A stretch of DNA of 64,000 nucleotides from Bacteroidota bacterium (GCA_023251455.1 JAHEYT010000040.1:32697-96696), one strand, 5' to 3'; shown: positions 1-10,552, counted from the first letter of the stretch. The notes: a model not told the origin generated them from the letters alone. Numbers and translations are program-made.

Positions 1-1
1 A

Positions 2-871
2 TTGATTGAACTTCAGAAAATATGGAGAACAATCGGATTTGCTCCGAAAAAGGACAACAATAAAATTTACGAACGCTTCCGTATTGCTTCTGATAAATTC
101 TTTGACCGCAAACGTGAATTCTACAATCAGAATAAAGAAGAACAAAATACCAACCTTCAATTGAAGACTGATTTGTGCTTACAGGCTGAATCGCTCAAAG
201 ACAGCACTGAATGGAAAAAAACGGCTGACGAATTTATTGCCATTCAAAGGGCTTGGAAAGAAATTGGACCTGTACCGCGTAAATATTCAGATATTATCTG
301 GAAACGTTTCCGTGCTGCCTGCGATTTCTTCTTCGAAAACAAATCGAAACATTTTTCATCGATTGATGGCGAGCAGCTTGAAAACCTCAGGTTGAAAAAA
401 GAACTTCTGGAAGAAGTGAAACAATTCTCTTTGACTGGTGATGACGGTGAGGATTTGGATAAACTCAAAGATTTTCAACGGAGGTTTACCGATATTGGTC
501 ACGTGCCATTTAAGGATAAAGATGCCATTCAGAACGATTTCCGCGATGTAATCAACAAACATTTTGATGCATTAAGAATTGATGAGAAGCGTCGCAACCT
601 GATGAAATTCAAGAATAAAGTTGTGAATAATACCACAACAGGAAGAGGTCAGAATAAAATGCGTTTCGAACGTGAAAAATATATGATCAAGTTAAAGCAG
701 ATGGAAAGTGATCTGGCTTTGCTGGATAATAACATCGGATTCTTTGCCAATACCAAGAATGCTTCGGCGTTGATTGACGATGTCAATCAGAAGATCGCCA
801 GCACGAAGGAAAAAATCGAATTCCTGAAAGAAAAAATCAGGATAATGGACTCGATGGAAGACGATGAATAG
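2..871 (+). CDS. DUF349 domain protein, C-terminal part (5' end outside window)
   Basis: The reading frame is open from the left window edge, so only the last 289 residues are visible and the true start is missing. The protein has repeated segments of about 70 residues with the pattern W-x2-IG-x-VP...IW-x-RFR-x-AC-x-FF, which is the signature of DUF349 repeat proteins. At least three repeats are visible (near residues 8, 84 and 160), followed by a charged, probably coiled-coil tail. DUF349 proteins are widespread in Bacteroidota; their biochemical role is not established and I do not assign one. The protein looks cytosolic and there are no membrane segments. It is followed directly by a strong rho-independent terminator, so it is transcribed separately from pyrG downstream. 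Confidence 0.85.
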   Translation: MIELQKIWRTIGFAPKKDNNKIYERFRIASDKFFDRKREFYNQNKEEQNTNLQLKTDLCLQAESLKDSTEWKKTADEFIAIQRAWKEIGPVPRKYSDIIWKRFRAACDFFFENKSKHFSSIDGEQLENLRLKKELLEEVKQFSLTGDDGEDLDKLKDFQRRFTDIGHVPFKDKDAIQNDFRDVINKHFDALRIDEKRRNLMKFKNKVVNNTTTGRGQNKMRFEREKYMIKLKQMESDLALLDNNIGFFANTKNASALIDDVNQKIASTKEKIEFLKEKIRIMDSMEDDE

Positions 872-883
872 CCTAATAAAAAG

Positions 884-907
884 CCCGCTAACTTCAGCGG
901 GTTTTTT
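884..907 (+). terminator. rho-independent terminator after the DUF349 gene
   Basis: Stem CCCGCT (884-889) pairs with AGCGGG (896-901) around a six-base loop, followed by a run of six T. It lies 12 bases after the stop codon of the DUF349 gene and separates that gene from the pyrG promoter. Confidence 0.9.
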
Positions 908-939
908 GTTGTTAACCATTTATTAAATTTTATAACATT

Positions 940-970
940 TTTTAGCGGTACGTTTTATTGATTAACTTTG
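940..970 (+). promoter_or_regulatory. pyrG promoter, Bacteroidota type
   Basis: TAACTTTG at 963-970 matches the Bacteroidota -7 box TAnnTTTG exactly. A T-rich -33 region (around 938-943) lies about 19-20 bases upstream. The predicted transcription start is near 977, giving a short leader of about 25 bases before the TTG start of pyrG. Confidence 0.7.
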
Positions 971-980
971 CTCGCTTTAA

Positions 981-2606
<1,626 letters not shown>

Positions 2607-2619
2607 TTTTATATTTTTT

Positions 2620-4545
2620 ATGGACAGAAATACGATATTAGGTGCAGTCCTAATTTTTTCAATCCTTATCGGGTTCAGTTATTTTAATAAGCCATCCGAA
2701 AAACAGCTGGCTGCTGCCAAGCATCAACGCGATTCAATTGAACTTGTTCGCATGGAACAGGCAAAGCAAATTGCATCAGAAAAAAAGTTGGAAGAAACAC
2801 AGGCAGCCCTTTCTGCAACCGTAAACAGTGATAGTTTAGTTTCTGATGAAAATCAGGCCCGTAAAGAAAAATTTGGCGCTTTTTCTGAAGCTTCAGTTGG
2901 AAAAGAAAAATTCTACACGGTTGAAAATAACCTGATTAAAGTGACTCTTTCGAACAAGGGAGGACGGATTTATTCAGTAGAACTCAAAAACTTCAAGACT
3001 TTTGATGGCAAACCGCTGCTTCTTTTTGAAGGAACAACCAGTAAATTTGGCATGAATTTCTTTGCTCAGAATCGCAGCATCGAAACAGAATCGTTTTACT
3101 TTACTCCATCCGATTCAACTCCAAGTCAGGTGATAACTGGTCCTGAAGTTAAAATCGGCAAAGAGGGTATCGAAAAGTTTAACACCGACGGCGCAAACAG
3201 CTCAAAGAGTATTTCGATGCGATTAATGGCTGGCGAAGGGAAATACCTGGAATATAAATACAGCCTTAGCTATAATTCCTATTTAGTAGGCTTTGAGGTG
3301 AATACCAAAAACTTAAATAATATTGTTACCACCAACAGCAGTTCACTTGATTTTGTTTGGAATATCAAAGTTCCACGGCAAGAAAGAACGTCTCAGTATG
3401 GTGAAGACAGCTATTCAACGATTTATTACAAATATCAGGATGATGATGTTGATAAAATTTCGACAAGCAAATCCGGAGAGGAAAGCCTTCGTACCAAAAC
3501 CAAATGGATCAGCTTTAAGCAGTTGTTTTTTGCTTCAACTTTGATTTCTGAAGACGCATTTCCATCAGCCGATATCAAGACTGAGTTGACTAAAGAAGAC
3601 CCCCGTTATGTAGGAAATTTTAATGCAGCCATATCGTTGCCATACGAAGGAAAAGAATCGGAAAGTGTTAAAATGAAATTTTTCTTCGGCCCAAGCCATT
3701 ACAATACATTGAAACAGTACGACCTTTCAATGGAGAACCAGATAAATTTGGGCTATGTCGTTATTCGTCAGGTTAATCAGTGGATTATTATTCCGACCTT
3801 TAATTTTTTAAGAAGGTTTATCGATAATTTTGGAATCATCATTCTGTTGCTTACCATCTTAATTAAACTTTTGATTTTTCCGTTTACCTACAAATCATAC
3901 CATTCTCAGGCAAAAATGAAGGCTTTGAAGCCCGAAATTGATGAAATAAATGCCAAGTTTGGCAAGGATAAACCGATGGAAAAACAACAGGCAACAATGG
4001 CTTTGTATAAAAAGGCCGGTGTGAACCCTATGGGCGGATGTTTGCCCATGTTGTTCCAAATGCCGGTTTTATTTGCCATGTTCTTCTTTTTCCCGACTTC
4101 TATCGAGTTGCGCCAGGAAAGTTTTTTGTGGGCAACAGATTTGTCTTCGTACGATTCAATTATGACTTTGCCGTTTAATATTCCTTTCTATGGGACCCAT
4201 GTAAGCTTGTTTTGCTTGTTGATGACAATCACCACCATCATCTCGACATACATGAATTCACAGACGCAGAATACTGAGGCAATGCCGGGAATGAAAACCA
4301 TGATGTACATTATGCCAGTCATGTTCCTGTTTATCCTGAATGGATACGCATCGGGCTTGAGCTACTATTATTTTCTGGCGAATGTGATCACCATCGGACA
4401 AATATATGTTTTCCGGTTTATGATCGACGAGGATAAAATCAGGGCACAAATAGTAATAAATAAGAAGAAACCTGTCGTCAAGTCTAAGTTCCAGCAAAAA
4501 CTGGAGGAAATGTCGAAACAAAAGGGAATCCAACCTCGAAAATAA
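2620..4545 (+). CDS. yidC: Membrane protein insertase YidC
   Basis: YidC inserts and folds inner-membrane proteins, alone or together with the Sec translocon. The 641-residue protein has the Gram-negative layout: an N-terminal membrane anchor (residues about 5-22), a charged linker, a large periplasmic beta-domain (about 95-370), and the conserved C-terminal insertase domain with about five membrane segments. Within that domain are the NPMGGCLPMLFQMPVLFAMF region and a basic tail (VINKKKPVVKSKF) for ribosome contact. Members from Bacteroidota are commonly about 600-640 residues, so the gene is complete. It is 13 bases downstream of pyrG and ends just before a strong terminator, which closes a two-gene unit. 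Confidence 0.97.
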   Translation: MDRNTILGAVLIFSILIGFSYFNKPSEKQLAAAKHQRDSIELVRMEQAKQIASEKKLEETQAALSATVNSDSLVSDENQARKEKFGAFSEASVGKEKFYTVENNLIKVTLSNKGGRIYSVELKNFKTFDGKPLLLFEGTTSKFGMNFFAQNRSIETESFYFTPSDSTPSQVITGPEVKIGKEGIEKFNTDGANSSKSISMRLMAGEGKYLEYKYSLSYNSYLVGFEVNTKNLNNIVTTNSSSLDFVWNIKVPRQERTSQYGEDSYSTIYYKYQDDDVDKISTSKSGEESLRTKTKWISFKQLFFASTLISEDAFPSADIKTELTKEDPRYVGNFNAAISLPYEGKESESVKMKFFFGPSHYNTLKQYDLSMENQINLGYVVIRQVNQWIIIPTFNFLRRFIDNFGIIILLLTILIKLLIFPFTYKSYHSQAKMKALKPEIDEINAKFGKDKPMEKQQATMALYKKAGVNPMGGCLPMLFQMPVLFAMFFFFPTSIELRQESFLWATDLSSYDSIMTLPFNIPFYGTHVSLFCLLMTITTIISTYMNSQTQNTEAMPGMKTMMYIMPVMFLFILNGYASGLSYYYFLANVITIGQIYVFRFMIDEDKIRAQIVINKKKPVVKSKFQQKLEEMSKQKGIQPRK

Positions 4546-4551
4546 TTTCTT

Positions 4552-4580
4552 AAAAATGCTGCTCCCGGGCAGCATTTTTT
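4552..4580 (+). terminator. rho-independent terminator after yidC
   Basis: An 11-bp stem, AAAAATGCTGC (4552-4562) with GCAGCATTTTT (4569-4579), closes a six-base loop and ends in a T run. It begins 7 bases after the yidC stop codon. The A tract on the other arm could make it weakly bidirectional. Confidence 0.9.
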
Positions 4581-4615
4581 GTAACTTGTTGTTTGTAAAC
4601 TAACAACATAAAATC

Positions 4616-5014
4616 ATGTATCAATACAATGCAGTTATTCGGAAAGTAGTCGATGGCGATACGGTTGAAATCGACATTGATTTAGGTCTTTCGGCCTGGG
4701 TTCACAACGAGAAGATTAGACTTTATGGAATTGATACTCCTGAAGTGTATGGCGTAAAGAAAGGTTCGGCAGAGTGGGAGCGTGGAAGTTTGGCTTCCGA
4801 ATTTGTAAAGAAGTATTTGATCGAAAATGATCAGGTTATCATTGAGACCATTAAGGATAAAAAGGAAAAATATGGACGTTATTTGGCGTTGATCTATATA
4901 AAGATTGATCAGAGTATTTTAACCGGATTGACTGGTATAAAAGGTATTGATGATTTTTATTGCCTGAATGATATTCTGATAGCGAAAGGTTTGGCTAAGA
5001 AATATATGATCTAA
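4616..5014 (+). CDS. Thermonuclease-like (SNase family) protein
   Basis: This 132-residue protein matches the staphylococcal nuclease fold. It has VVDGDTVEIDID (residues 11-22), IRLYGIDTPEVYG with Arg35 and Glu43, and KYGRYLA with Arg88. These positions correspond to the catalytic Arg35, Glu43 and Arg87 of the classic enzyme, so calcium-dependent phosphodiesterase activity on DNA or RNA is plausible. No signal peptide is visible, unlike secreted thermonucleases, so the product may stay in the cytosol. It stands alone between two hairpins. The physiological substrate cannot be deduced. Confidence 0.85.
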   Translation: MYQYNAVIRKVVDGDTVEIDIDLGLSAWVHNEKIRLYGIDTPEVYGVKKGSAEWERGSLASEFVKKYLIENDQVIIETIKDKKEKYGRYLALIYIKIDQSILTGLTGIKGIDDFYCLNDILIAKGLAKKYMI

Positions 5015-5057
5015 ATAAGCTGATAACAGACGATTTAAACCGTTTTTTCAGAAATGA

Positions 5058-5102
5058 TTAAGCCGTTCAACGATTCTCCAGCGAATCATTTGAACGGCTT
5101 AA
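5058..5102. terminator. bidirectional hairpin between convergent genes
   Basis: A 13-bp inverted repeat, TTAAGCCGTTCAA (5058-5070) with TTGAACGGCTTAA (5090-5102), has an inner GATTC/GAATC stem (5072-5076 with 5083-5087). It lies between the convergent nuclease gene and the lytic transglycosylase gene. T runs on either side are poor, so termination is inferred from position and stem strength. Confidence 0.65.
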
Positions 5103-5132
5103 TTGTATTGTAAAATAAGGAAGAGAGGCGAA

Positions 5133-6854
5133 TTATGCTTTTGGAAGAATCTTTAAGACCTGACCAACTTTTAAACTATTAGCTTGCTTAATGTTGTTTA
5201 GCTTCATAATATCATTGTTCGAAACGCCAGGAAATTTTTTTGCTATTGACCAGAAGTTGTCGCCTTTGCGAACTTTATAATACACAAATTCACTTTTTTC
5301 TACAGTTGACTCATTTGCTTTTTCAACGTTAGAATTCTTATTTTCTGATTGTGCAACGACTTCAGTCTTTTCTGCTGTTGGCTTTGTTTCAGCTGGTTGT
5401 GTTTTAGCTGCACTTGCCAGATTTTGGTTTGAACTGACAGTTGGCCTTTCGTTGAGGAATTTTTGCTTTTCGGCAAAGCTCTTTTTATTGATTTTGCTGT
5501 AATGTTCGCCATGTCCTTCCGGAACATAGACACTTAGTTTCTGACCAGCTTTTAGAAAGTTTTTGTGAATGTTGTTCCAATATTTCAGATCGGAACTTCG
5601 AACCCTGAACCATGCGGATATAAGTCCCAGGTTATCGCCCGATTTTACGGTATAAATGACCTTGTCGCGTCCTTTTATGTCGCCCGGACTATGACTTGCA
5701 AAATTACTTTGCGGATTGATAATTTGATTGTTTGGGAAAAATTCGGCGCGACGGTGATCATGAATTATTGCTTCATTTTCAAGATAGGCCGATACTTCGT
5801 CCTGTGGCAAAACCAAGCTGTACGATTTTTCTTTGCTGGCCGGAATAATGTCACGCCGATACTGCGGATTCAGACTGCGAATTTGTTCTACCGGAATCCC
5901 AATTATTTCTGAAACCTGGTTGAAATGCAGATAGTTGTTTACCATCAGGGTGTCAGTAATTATCGGAAAATCAGGAGATTTTGGCAGGATATTGTGGCTT
6001 TGGTAAAAGTTCATCACGTAATTGGCTGCAATAAATGCAGGCACATATCCACGGGTCTCCTTGGGTAAACGGTAATAAATCTTCCAATAATCTTTTGCAT
6101 CGCCACTGCGTTTTATGGCCTTGTTTACATTTCCGGGGCCACAATTGTAGGCAGCAATAACCAAATGCCAGTCTTTGTAAATGTTGTATAAGTCTCTCAG
6201 ATACCTGACTGCAGCATCTGTAGCTTTTAACGGATCGCGACGCTCGTCAACAAACGTGCTGATTTCAAGTTTGTACATTTTACCCGTCGAATACATGAAC
6301 TGCCATAACCCAACAGCGCTCGCAACCGAATTGGCTCCCGGATTTAATGCTGATTCGATAATGGGAAGGTATTTTAATTCCATCGGCAAACCATATTTCG
6401 CCAATGCCTCTTCGAACATGGGAAAATAATAGTTAGCCAAACCAAGCATAACTGCCACCTGTTTAGGTTTGCGAACAGTATACATGGTAATAAAACCCTT
6501 GACTGTATTATTAAATGATAAGCTTACAGCAGATTGCATCGACTGTAAACGTTGAATGTAAATAGAATCGGGGAGAGTTTGTTTAAGGGTATCAGCTTCT
6601 GCCAGTTCTGTACTATCAAGAAGGAATGCATTTTGTACATACCAGCTGCTCAACATGCTGTCAAGTTTGTCTGAAAAAAATTTATTCATTGTTTCGTCAG
6701 GAATCGAATAATATTTTTCATACCCACTTATAGAGTCAAAAGCGCTAACATTTATTGTAACTGCCTTCCGAAGGTTCTCTTTTTTCAGTCCGGATGCAAA
6801 AGAATTGAGTCCGGCAATTGTTAGTAAGACTACTGTCAGTTTTAATATCCTCAT
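5133..6854 (-). CDS. MltD-like lytic transglycosylase with LysM repeats
   Basis: A 573-residue exported murein-cleaving enzyme. An N-terminal signal peptide (about residues 1-20) is followed by an SLT/goose-lysozyme-like domain. The catalytic Glu167 lies in YLPIIESALNP, followed by the family motifs SAVGLWQFM and AAYNCGPGNV. Two LysM peptidoglycan-binding repeats follow, about residues 400-445 (YTVKSGDNLG) and 525-570 (YYKVRKGDNFWSIA), separated by a low-complexity Lys/Glu/Thr/Asn linker. This is the MltD architecture: the enzyme cleaves glycan strands to leave 1,6-anhydromuropeptides in the periplasm. It starts 10 bases after the DUF5683 gene, so it is the last gene of the parA-parB-DUF5683 cluster, linking chromosome segregation with wall remodelling. 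Confidence 0.93.
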   Translation of the reverse strand: MRILKLTVVLLTIAGLNSFASGLKKENLRKAVTINVSAFDSISGYEKYYSIPDETMNKFFSDKLDSMLSSWYVQNAFLLDSTELAEADTLKQTLPDSIYIQRLQSMQSAVSLSFNNTVKGFITMYTVRKPKQVAVMLGLANYYFPMFEEALAKYGLPMELKYLPIIESALNPGANSVASAVGLWQFMYSTGKMYKLEISTFVDERRDPLKATDAAVRYLRDLYNIYKDWHLVIAAYNCGPGNVNKAIKRSGDAKDYWKIYYRLPKETRGYVPAFIAANYVMNFYQSHNILPKSPDFPIITDTLMVNNYLHFNQVSEIIGIPVEQIRSLNPQYRRDIIPASKEKSYSLVLPQDEVSAYLENEAIIHDHRRAEFFPNNQIINPQSNFASHSPGDIKGRDKVIYTVKSGDNLGLISAWFRVRSSDLKYWNNIHKNFLKAGQKLSVYVPEGHGEHYSKINKKSFAEKQKFLNERPTVSSNQNLASAAKTQPAETKPTAEKTEVVAQSENKNSNVEKANESTVEKSEFVYYKVRKGDNFWSIAKKFPGVSNNDIMKLNNIKQANSLKVGQVLKILPKA

Positions 6855-6864
6855 AAGCTTTCAG

Positions 6865-7485
6865 TTAAAATGTGAATCTGCAATGCAACCCGATCAATTT
6901 CTGATCCATACAAATTATTGGACCAGGTACCCAATTGATCGTTAAGTCGTCACTGATGTCGAAATTAAAAAAGTGGGCATCAACACTTGCATCTATGATG
7001 TTTAAAGCATAAAAAACAGCAGTTCCAATAACTACCAAATCTCTGTTTCGCCTCGATCCGTCTTTTGCAAGTCTTAATCTTTCCGTCAACTGCGATATTT
7101 TATCAGCTTCGAAAAAGATGGGATTGACATTTAATTTCTTAAATGAATTTGTGTTCGGATCAGTATCAATGATGTCAGAATATGCCTGTTTGTATTTAGT
7201 ATATAGTTCGTTGTTAAAGTTAATAAAGTATCCTAAAGTTACAAAACCCCCGTAAACGATTGGTACTTTCCAGTATTTCCGGTTGTAAATCTGGCCTAGC
7301 CCGGGCAATACAGCCGAATATATGGTAGCTCTCCGTGGTGAATGTACTGCTACTGGTTTCTTTATTTTGATCGAATCGACGTCTGATTTCTGGCTAAAGG
7401 CAGAAAATCCTGTTGCAAAAAACAGGATTACGAATAGCCAGAGAACAGGCCTATTTAAAGGTACGATATTTTTCGTTCTATGCAT
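6865..7485 (-). CDS. DUF5683 domain-containing membrane protein
   Basis: This 206-residue protein has an N-terminal hydrophobic segment (residues about 13-31), then the pattern RRATIYSAVLPGLGQIYNRKYWKVP followed by a second hydrophobic stretch with aromatic residues. I recognise this as the DUF5683 family, which in Bacteroidota commonly sits directly downstream of parB. Its function is unknown. The gene overlaps the 3' end of parB by 8 bases and is followed 10 bases later by the lytic transglycosylase gene, so translation and transcription are probably coupled. The conserved neighbourhood suggests an envelope role connected with cell division or wall turnover, which is inference only. Confidence 0.85.
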   Translation of the reverse strand: MHRTKNIVPLNRPVLWLFVILFFATGFSAFSQKSDVDSIKIKKPVAVHSPRRATIYSAVLPGLGQIYNRKYWKVPIVYGGFVTLGYFINFNNELYTKYKQAYSDIIDTDPNTNSFKKLNVNPIFFEADKISQLTERLRLAKDGSRRNRDLVVIGTAVFYALNIIDASVDAHFFNFDISDDLTINWVPGPIICMDQKLIGLHCRFTF

Positions 7486-8362
7486 CTAATTGATCAAGGA
7501 TTCCTAATATGCGCTCCAGGTCTTTGGTCGAACCAAAAGGGATAATAATTTTGCCTTTTCCGGTTTGATCCATCCTGAAATCAATCTTCGATTGAAAATG
7601 TTTGCTGAGGTGATTATGCAAGTCCTGATATTCGGTCGGAAATTTTGGGCTTTTAGCCTTTTCGGCAGGTTGAAAACTGTTGGTGTCTTCGTTGTAGTTT
7701 CTTACAATTTCTTCAACACGTCGAACCGAAAATTCATTTTTGATAATTTCGTCATAGATCATCAATTGCATTTCCGAATCCTTGATATTTACCAATGCTC
7801 TTGCGTGACCCATTGAAATGTTTTTCTCAACAATTCCTTTCTGGATTCGGGCGGGTAGTTTCAGTAAACGAAGGTAATTGGTTACGGTCGATCTTTTTTT
7901 GCCAACCCGGTCGCTCAGTGTTTCCTGCGTCAGTTTGCATTCATCAATCAACCGTTGATAGCTGAGCGCAATTTCGATGGCATCAAGGTCTTCCCGCTGA
8001 ATATTTTCAACAAGAGCCATTTCAAGCATCCCTTCGTCATCGGCAGTTCGCACATAAGCAGGAATAGCAGTCAGTCCTGCGAGTTTAGAAGCTCTGAATC
8101 TCCGTTCACCGGCAATGATCTGGTATTGGTCTTCATCAATCTTCCGCAGCGTGATGGGCTGAATAATCCCAATTTCTTTAATTGAAGCGGCTAATTCATT
8201 TAATGCTTCTTCGTCAAACTTAGTCCGGGGCTGGAACGGGTTTGCAATAATTTTAGAAATCTCAATCTCATTAATTGAAGAACCTGCTTCTTTTACCGGA
8301 GCGTCGTTAGCTCCTTCAATCAACGAACCCAAACCTCTTCCCAATGCGCTCTTTTTTGCCAT
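7478..8362 (-). CDS. parB: Chromosome partitioning protein ParB (Spo0J family)
   Basis: ParB binds parS sites near the replication origin, spreads along DNA as a CTP-dependent clamp and works with ParA in chromosome segregation. The N-terminal ParB/Srx domain (about residues 35-125) contains the GERRFRASKLAG motif of the nucleotide pocket. A helix-turn-helix KorB-like region follows (VGKKRSTVTNYLRLLKLP), then a C-terminal dimerisation segment. I chose the ATG at 8362 (MAKKSALGRGLG, 294 residues), which matches the family's usual N-terminus; an upstream in-frame TTG at 8368 would add two residues. The gene lies 12 bases after parA (6 from the alternative start). No parS sequence was recognised nearby. 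Confidence 0.95.
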   Translation of the reverse strand: MAKKSALGRGLGSLIEGANDAPVKEAGSSINEIEISKIIANPFQPRTKFDEEALNELAASIKEIGIIQPITLRKIDEDQYQIIAGERRFRASKLAGLTAIPAYVRTADDEGMLEMALVENIQREDLDAIEIALSYQRLIDECKLTQETLSDRVGKKRSTVTNYLRLLKLPARIQKGIVEKNISMGHARALVNIKDSEMQLMIYDEIIKNEFSVRRVEEIVRNYNEDTNSFQPAEKAKSPKFPTEYQDLHNHLSKHFQSKIDFRMDQTGKGKIIIPFGSTKDLERILGILDQLDA

Positions 8363-8374
8363 AATCAAAAAGTC

Positions 8375-9175
8375 TTATTCAATAATTTTTTCTGAATTTT
8401 TAAGTTTTGTCATGCCATTGTTTTGCAAAAGCTCACGGGCAAGGTTCATATAGCTGGCAGCCCCTTTTGATGTTGCATCATATAAAATGGCTGGTTGTCC
8501 GTAGCTTGGAGCTTCGCTCAATTTAATATTTCGCGAAATGACTGATTCAAAAACCATTTCCTGAAAGTGTTTCTTAACTTCTTCCATCACCTGATTCGAT
8601 AGATTCAACCGAGAATCGAACATGGTAAGCAGAAATCCTTCAATTTCAAGATCCGGATGCAATTTCGTCTGAATGATTTTTATCGTATTTAAAAGCTTCC
8701 CAAGACCTTCCAAAGCAAAATATTCGCATTGCACCGGAATGATTACCGAATCGGCAGCGGTGAGTGAATTCACCGTAATAAGTCCCAATGAAGGAGAACA
8801 ATCGATCAAAATGAAATCGTAATCATCTCTGATTTTTTCGATGACATGTCTCAATACTTTTTCCCGGTTAGGTAGATTTAGCATTTCAATTTCAGCACCA
8901 ACCAGATCAATATGCGAAGGAATGAGGTCTAATCCTGGAATTTCCGTATTTAAAATGATCTTTCGAGGATCAAGTTCGTCAACAATACATTCATAGATGC
9001 TGGTTTTTACATTCTTTACGTCGAAACCTACGCCAGAAGTGGCGTTAGCCTGTGGATCAGCATCAATGATTAAAACCTTATATTCTAAAACGGCCAAACT
9101 TGCTGCCAGATTTATCGCGGTTGTGGTTTTCCCAACTCCTCCCTTTTGGTTAGCAAGTGCAATTACTTTTCCCAT
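8375..9175 (-). CDS. parA: Chromosome partitioning ATPase ParA (Soj)
   Basis: A 266-residue deviant Walker A ATPase. Its N-terminus, VIALANQKGGVGKTTTAINLA, carries the ParA-type P-loop with signature lysine. Walker A' and B-like segments follow (VLIIDADPQANATSG and FILIDCSPSLGLIT). ParA forms ATP-dependent dimers on the nucleoid and uses ParB-stimulated hydrolysis to move ParB-parS complexes. Length and motifs fit chromosomal Soj proteins rather than plasmid ParA proteins with an extra N-terminal helix-turn-helix. It is the first gene of the parA-parB-DUF5683-mltD-like unit and has a well-formed promoter immediately upstream. Confidence 0.96.
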   Translation of the reverse strand: MGKVIALANQKGGVGKTTTAINLAASLAVLEYKVLIIDADPQANATSGVGFDVKNVKTSIYECIVDELDPRKIILNTEIPGLDLIPSHIDLVGAEIEMLNLPNREKVLRHVIEKIRDDYDFILIDCSPSLGLITVNSLTAADSVIIPVQCEYFALEGLGKLLNTIKIIQTKLHPDLEIEGFLLTMFDSRLNLSNQVMEEVKKHFQEMVFESVISRNIKLSEAPSYGQPAILYDATSKGAASYMNLARELLQNNGMTKLKNSEKIIE

Positions 9176-9202
9176 ATAAAAAATTACTTATTTGGTAAGT
9201 TC

Positions 9203-9235
9203 CAAAGTTAATATTAAAAGTATAAACAGGTCAAA
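9203..9235 (-). promoter_or_regulatory. parA operon promoter, Bacteroidota type
   Basis: On the minus strand a TTTG -33 element (9232-9235) is separated by 21 bases from TAACTTTG (9203-9210), an exact -7 box TAnnTTTG. Transcription should start around 9196, about 20 bases before the parA start codon. The remaining 190 bases up to the next gene are AT-rich and show no further feature; no parS-like palindrome was seen. Confidence 0.75.
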
Positions 9236-9428
9236 TAAATTTATTAATTAAACTTAATGGAGTTGTATTTATTTGAAATACAGCATTTTGGAGTTTAATA
9301 ATTTTGAACTGAAATCATTCTCCAATAAATGCAAATTTATGACTGTAATTGTGAATTCAGGTCGGTTTGACTTGATTTTCAGCTGATGGTACCCTTTAAA
9401 TTTCTGCCAAATGCAAAAAAGATGAAGA

Positions 9429-10427
9429 TCAGGTTATCTGTATTTTTTTTGCTTCTTTCTTTAACTGCTTCAGATCAATAGGTACAACACCAAGTTTCTC
9501 GCAAACCAATCCACCTGCCAGGTTAGAGAGTTGCGCCATGAATGGGATTGACAATCCGGCTGCCAAACAAAGACTTGCAGCTGCAACAACTGTATCTCCG
9601 GCTCCCGAAACATCAGCAATATCGCGGATTTCGGCAGGATAATAATTTTGTTTAACCCCATTGGTCAGAAAAACGCCTAATTCTGATAGAGTTATAAAAA
9701 GTAATCCAATCTGTTTTTCTTTTTTGAAATTTTCAGATATTACTTTTAATTCATTCATATCAGTTTTCTCAATTTCCAGTTTCAAACCTTCTTTAAACTC
9801 TTTAAAGTTTGGTTTAAAAAGATCAACCCGGTCATAATTATTGAAGTTCCTGCTCTTTGGATCGGCAACTGTGAGTATGTTTTTCGCTTTTGCCAAATCG
9901 ATAACATTCTTTATTAATCCTGAAGTAATGAGTCCTTTATCGTAATCAACAAAAATGACAATATGAATTTGTTTCCGATCAATAATCTCCTTAATTCTTT
10001 CAAAAACTTCTTTTTCAAATTCAGTATTTATAAAAGTTGAGATTTCCTGATCAACTCTTGAAATTTGCTGCCCACCGCTGATAATCCTGGTTTTAACAGT
10101 AGTCATACGTGCTTCATCAACGAAAATGCCTTCACTGGATAAATGGTTTTCGTCCATCAATTCAGAAAAGATCCGACCTTTTTCATCATTGCCAATAATT
10201 GATACGAGAATTGGTGTTGCACCAAGTGCCTGAATGTTGAGTGATACATTGCCCGCGCCTCCCAATCTGTTCTCCTGTTTGGTTACAGTTACAATTGGAA
10301 TAGGAGCTTCAGGAGAGATGCGGTCGACCTTCCCCCATAAATAACTATCAACCATCGCATCGCCAAGAACCAACACATTTAATTCAGCAAACTTCCCGAA
10401 AACCTGTTCTATATTGTCTTTTTCCAC
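9429..10427 (-). CDS. rfaE1: PfkB-family kinase, probable D-glycero-beta-D-manno-heptose-7-phosphate kinase
   Basis: This 332-residue ribokinase-fold protein has the hallmarks of the HldE/RfaE kinase domain: LGDAMVDSYLWGKVDRISPEAP (residues 21-42), GGAGNVSLNIQALG (56-69) and the anion-hole/catalytic motif DVSGAGDTVVAAA with Asp278. Enzymes of this type phosphorylate heptose-7-phosphate at O-1 in ADP-heptose synthesis for lipopolysaccharide core. The nucleotidyltransferase domain present in the bifunctional HldE of enterobacteria is absent, as is normal for split RfaE1. A partner rfaE2 gene is not in the window. Other PfkB substrates cannot be excluded, but the RISPEAP motif favours heptose. 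A promoter lies at 10450-10457. Confidence 0.82.
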   Translation of the reverse strand: MEKDNIEQVFGKFAELNVLVLGDAMVDSYLWGKVDRISPEAPIPIVTVTKQENRLGGAGNVSLNIQALGATPILVSIIGNDEKGRIFSELMDENHLSSEGIFVDEARMTTVKTRIISGGQQISRVDQEISTFINTEFEKEVFERIKEIIDRKQIHIVIFVDYDKGLITSGLIKNVIDLAKAKNILTVADPKSRNFNNYDRVDLFKPNFKEFKEGLKLEIEKTDMNELKVISENFKKEKQIGLLFITLSELGVFLTNGVKQNYYPAEIRDIADVSGAGDTVVAAASLCLAAGLSIPFMAQLSNLAGGLVCEKLGVVPIDLKQLKKEAKKIQIT

Positions 10428-10449
10428 TATCTGAATTTTATCGATGCGA

Positions 10450-10457
10450 CAAAAGTA
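10450..10457 (-). promoter_or_regulatory. -7 box upstream of the heptose kinase gene
   Basis: The minus strand reads TACTTTTG here, an exact TAnnTTTG match, 22 bases upstream of the start codon. A clear -33 TTTG at the preferred spacing is not evident, only a T-rich tract near 10473-10479. Confidence 0.5.
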
Positions 10458-10510
10458 GTAAAATTAAATGCGAAAAAAATGATATAAACCGCCAAATACA
10501 AGCCTGGCTT

Positions 10511-10552
10511 AAAACACGAATGGGAACATTCCCTTGAGGAAAGTTCCCATTC
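10511..10552 (-). terminator. terminator of the candidate ncRNA
   Basis: A perfect 10-bp stem GAATGGGAAC (10518-10527) with GTTCCCATTC (10543-10552), extended by an inner TTCC/GGAA stem in the loop. On the minus strand it is followed by GTGTTTT, whereas the plus-strand side has no T run, which fixes the direction of transcription. Confidence 0.75.

Noticed and set aside
9176..9428. parS or origin near parA
   Set aside because: No TGTTTCACGTGAAACA-like palindrome was seen, and only a single degenerate DnaA-box-like sequence occurs in the neighbouring gap at 11139-11152.
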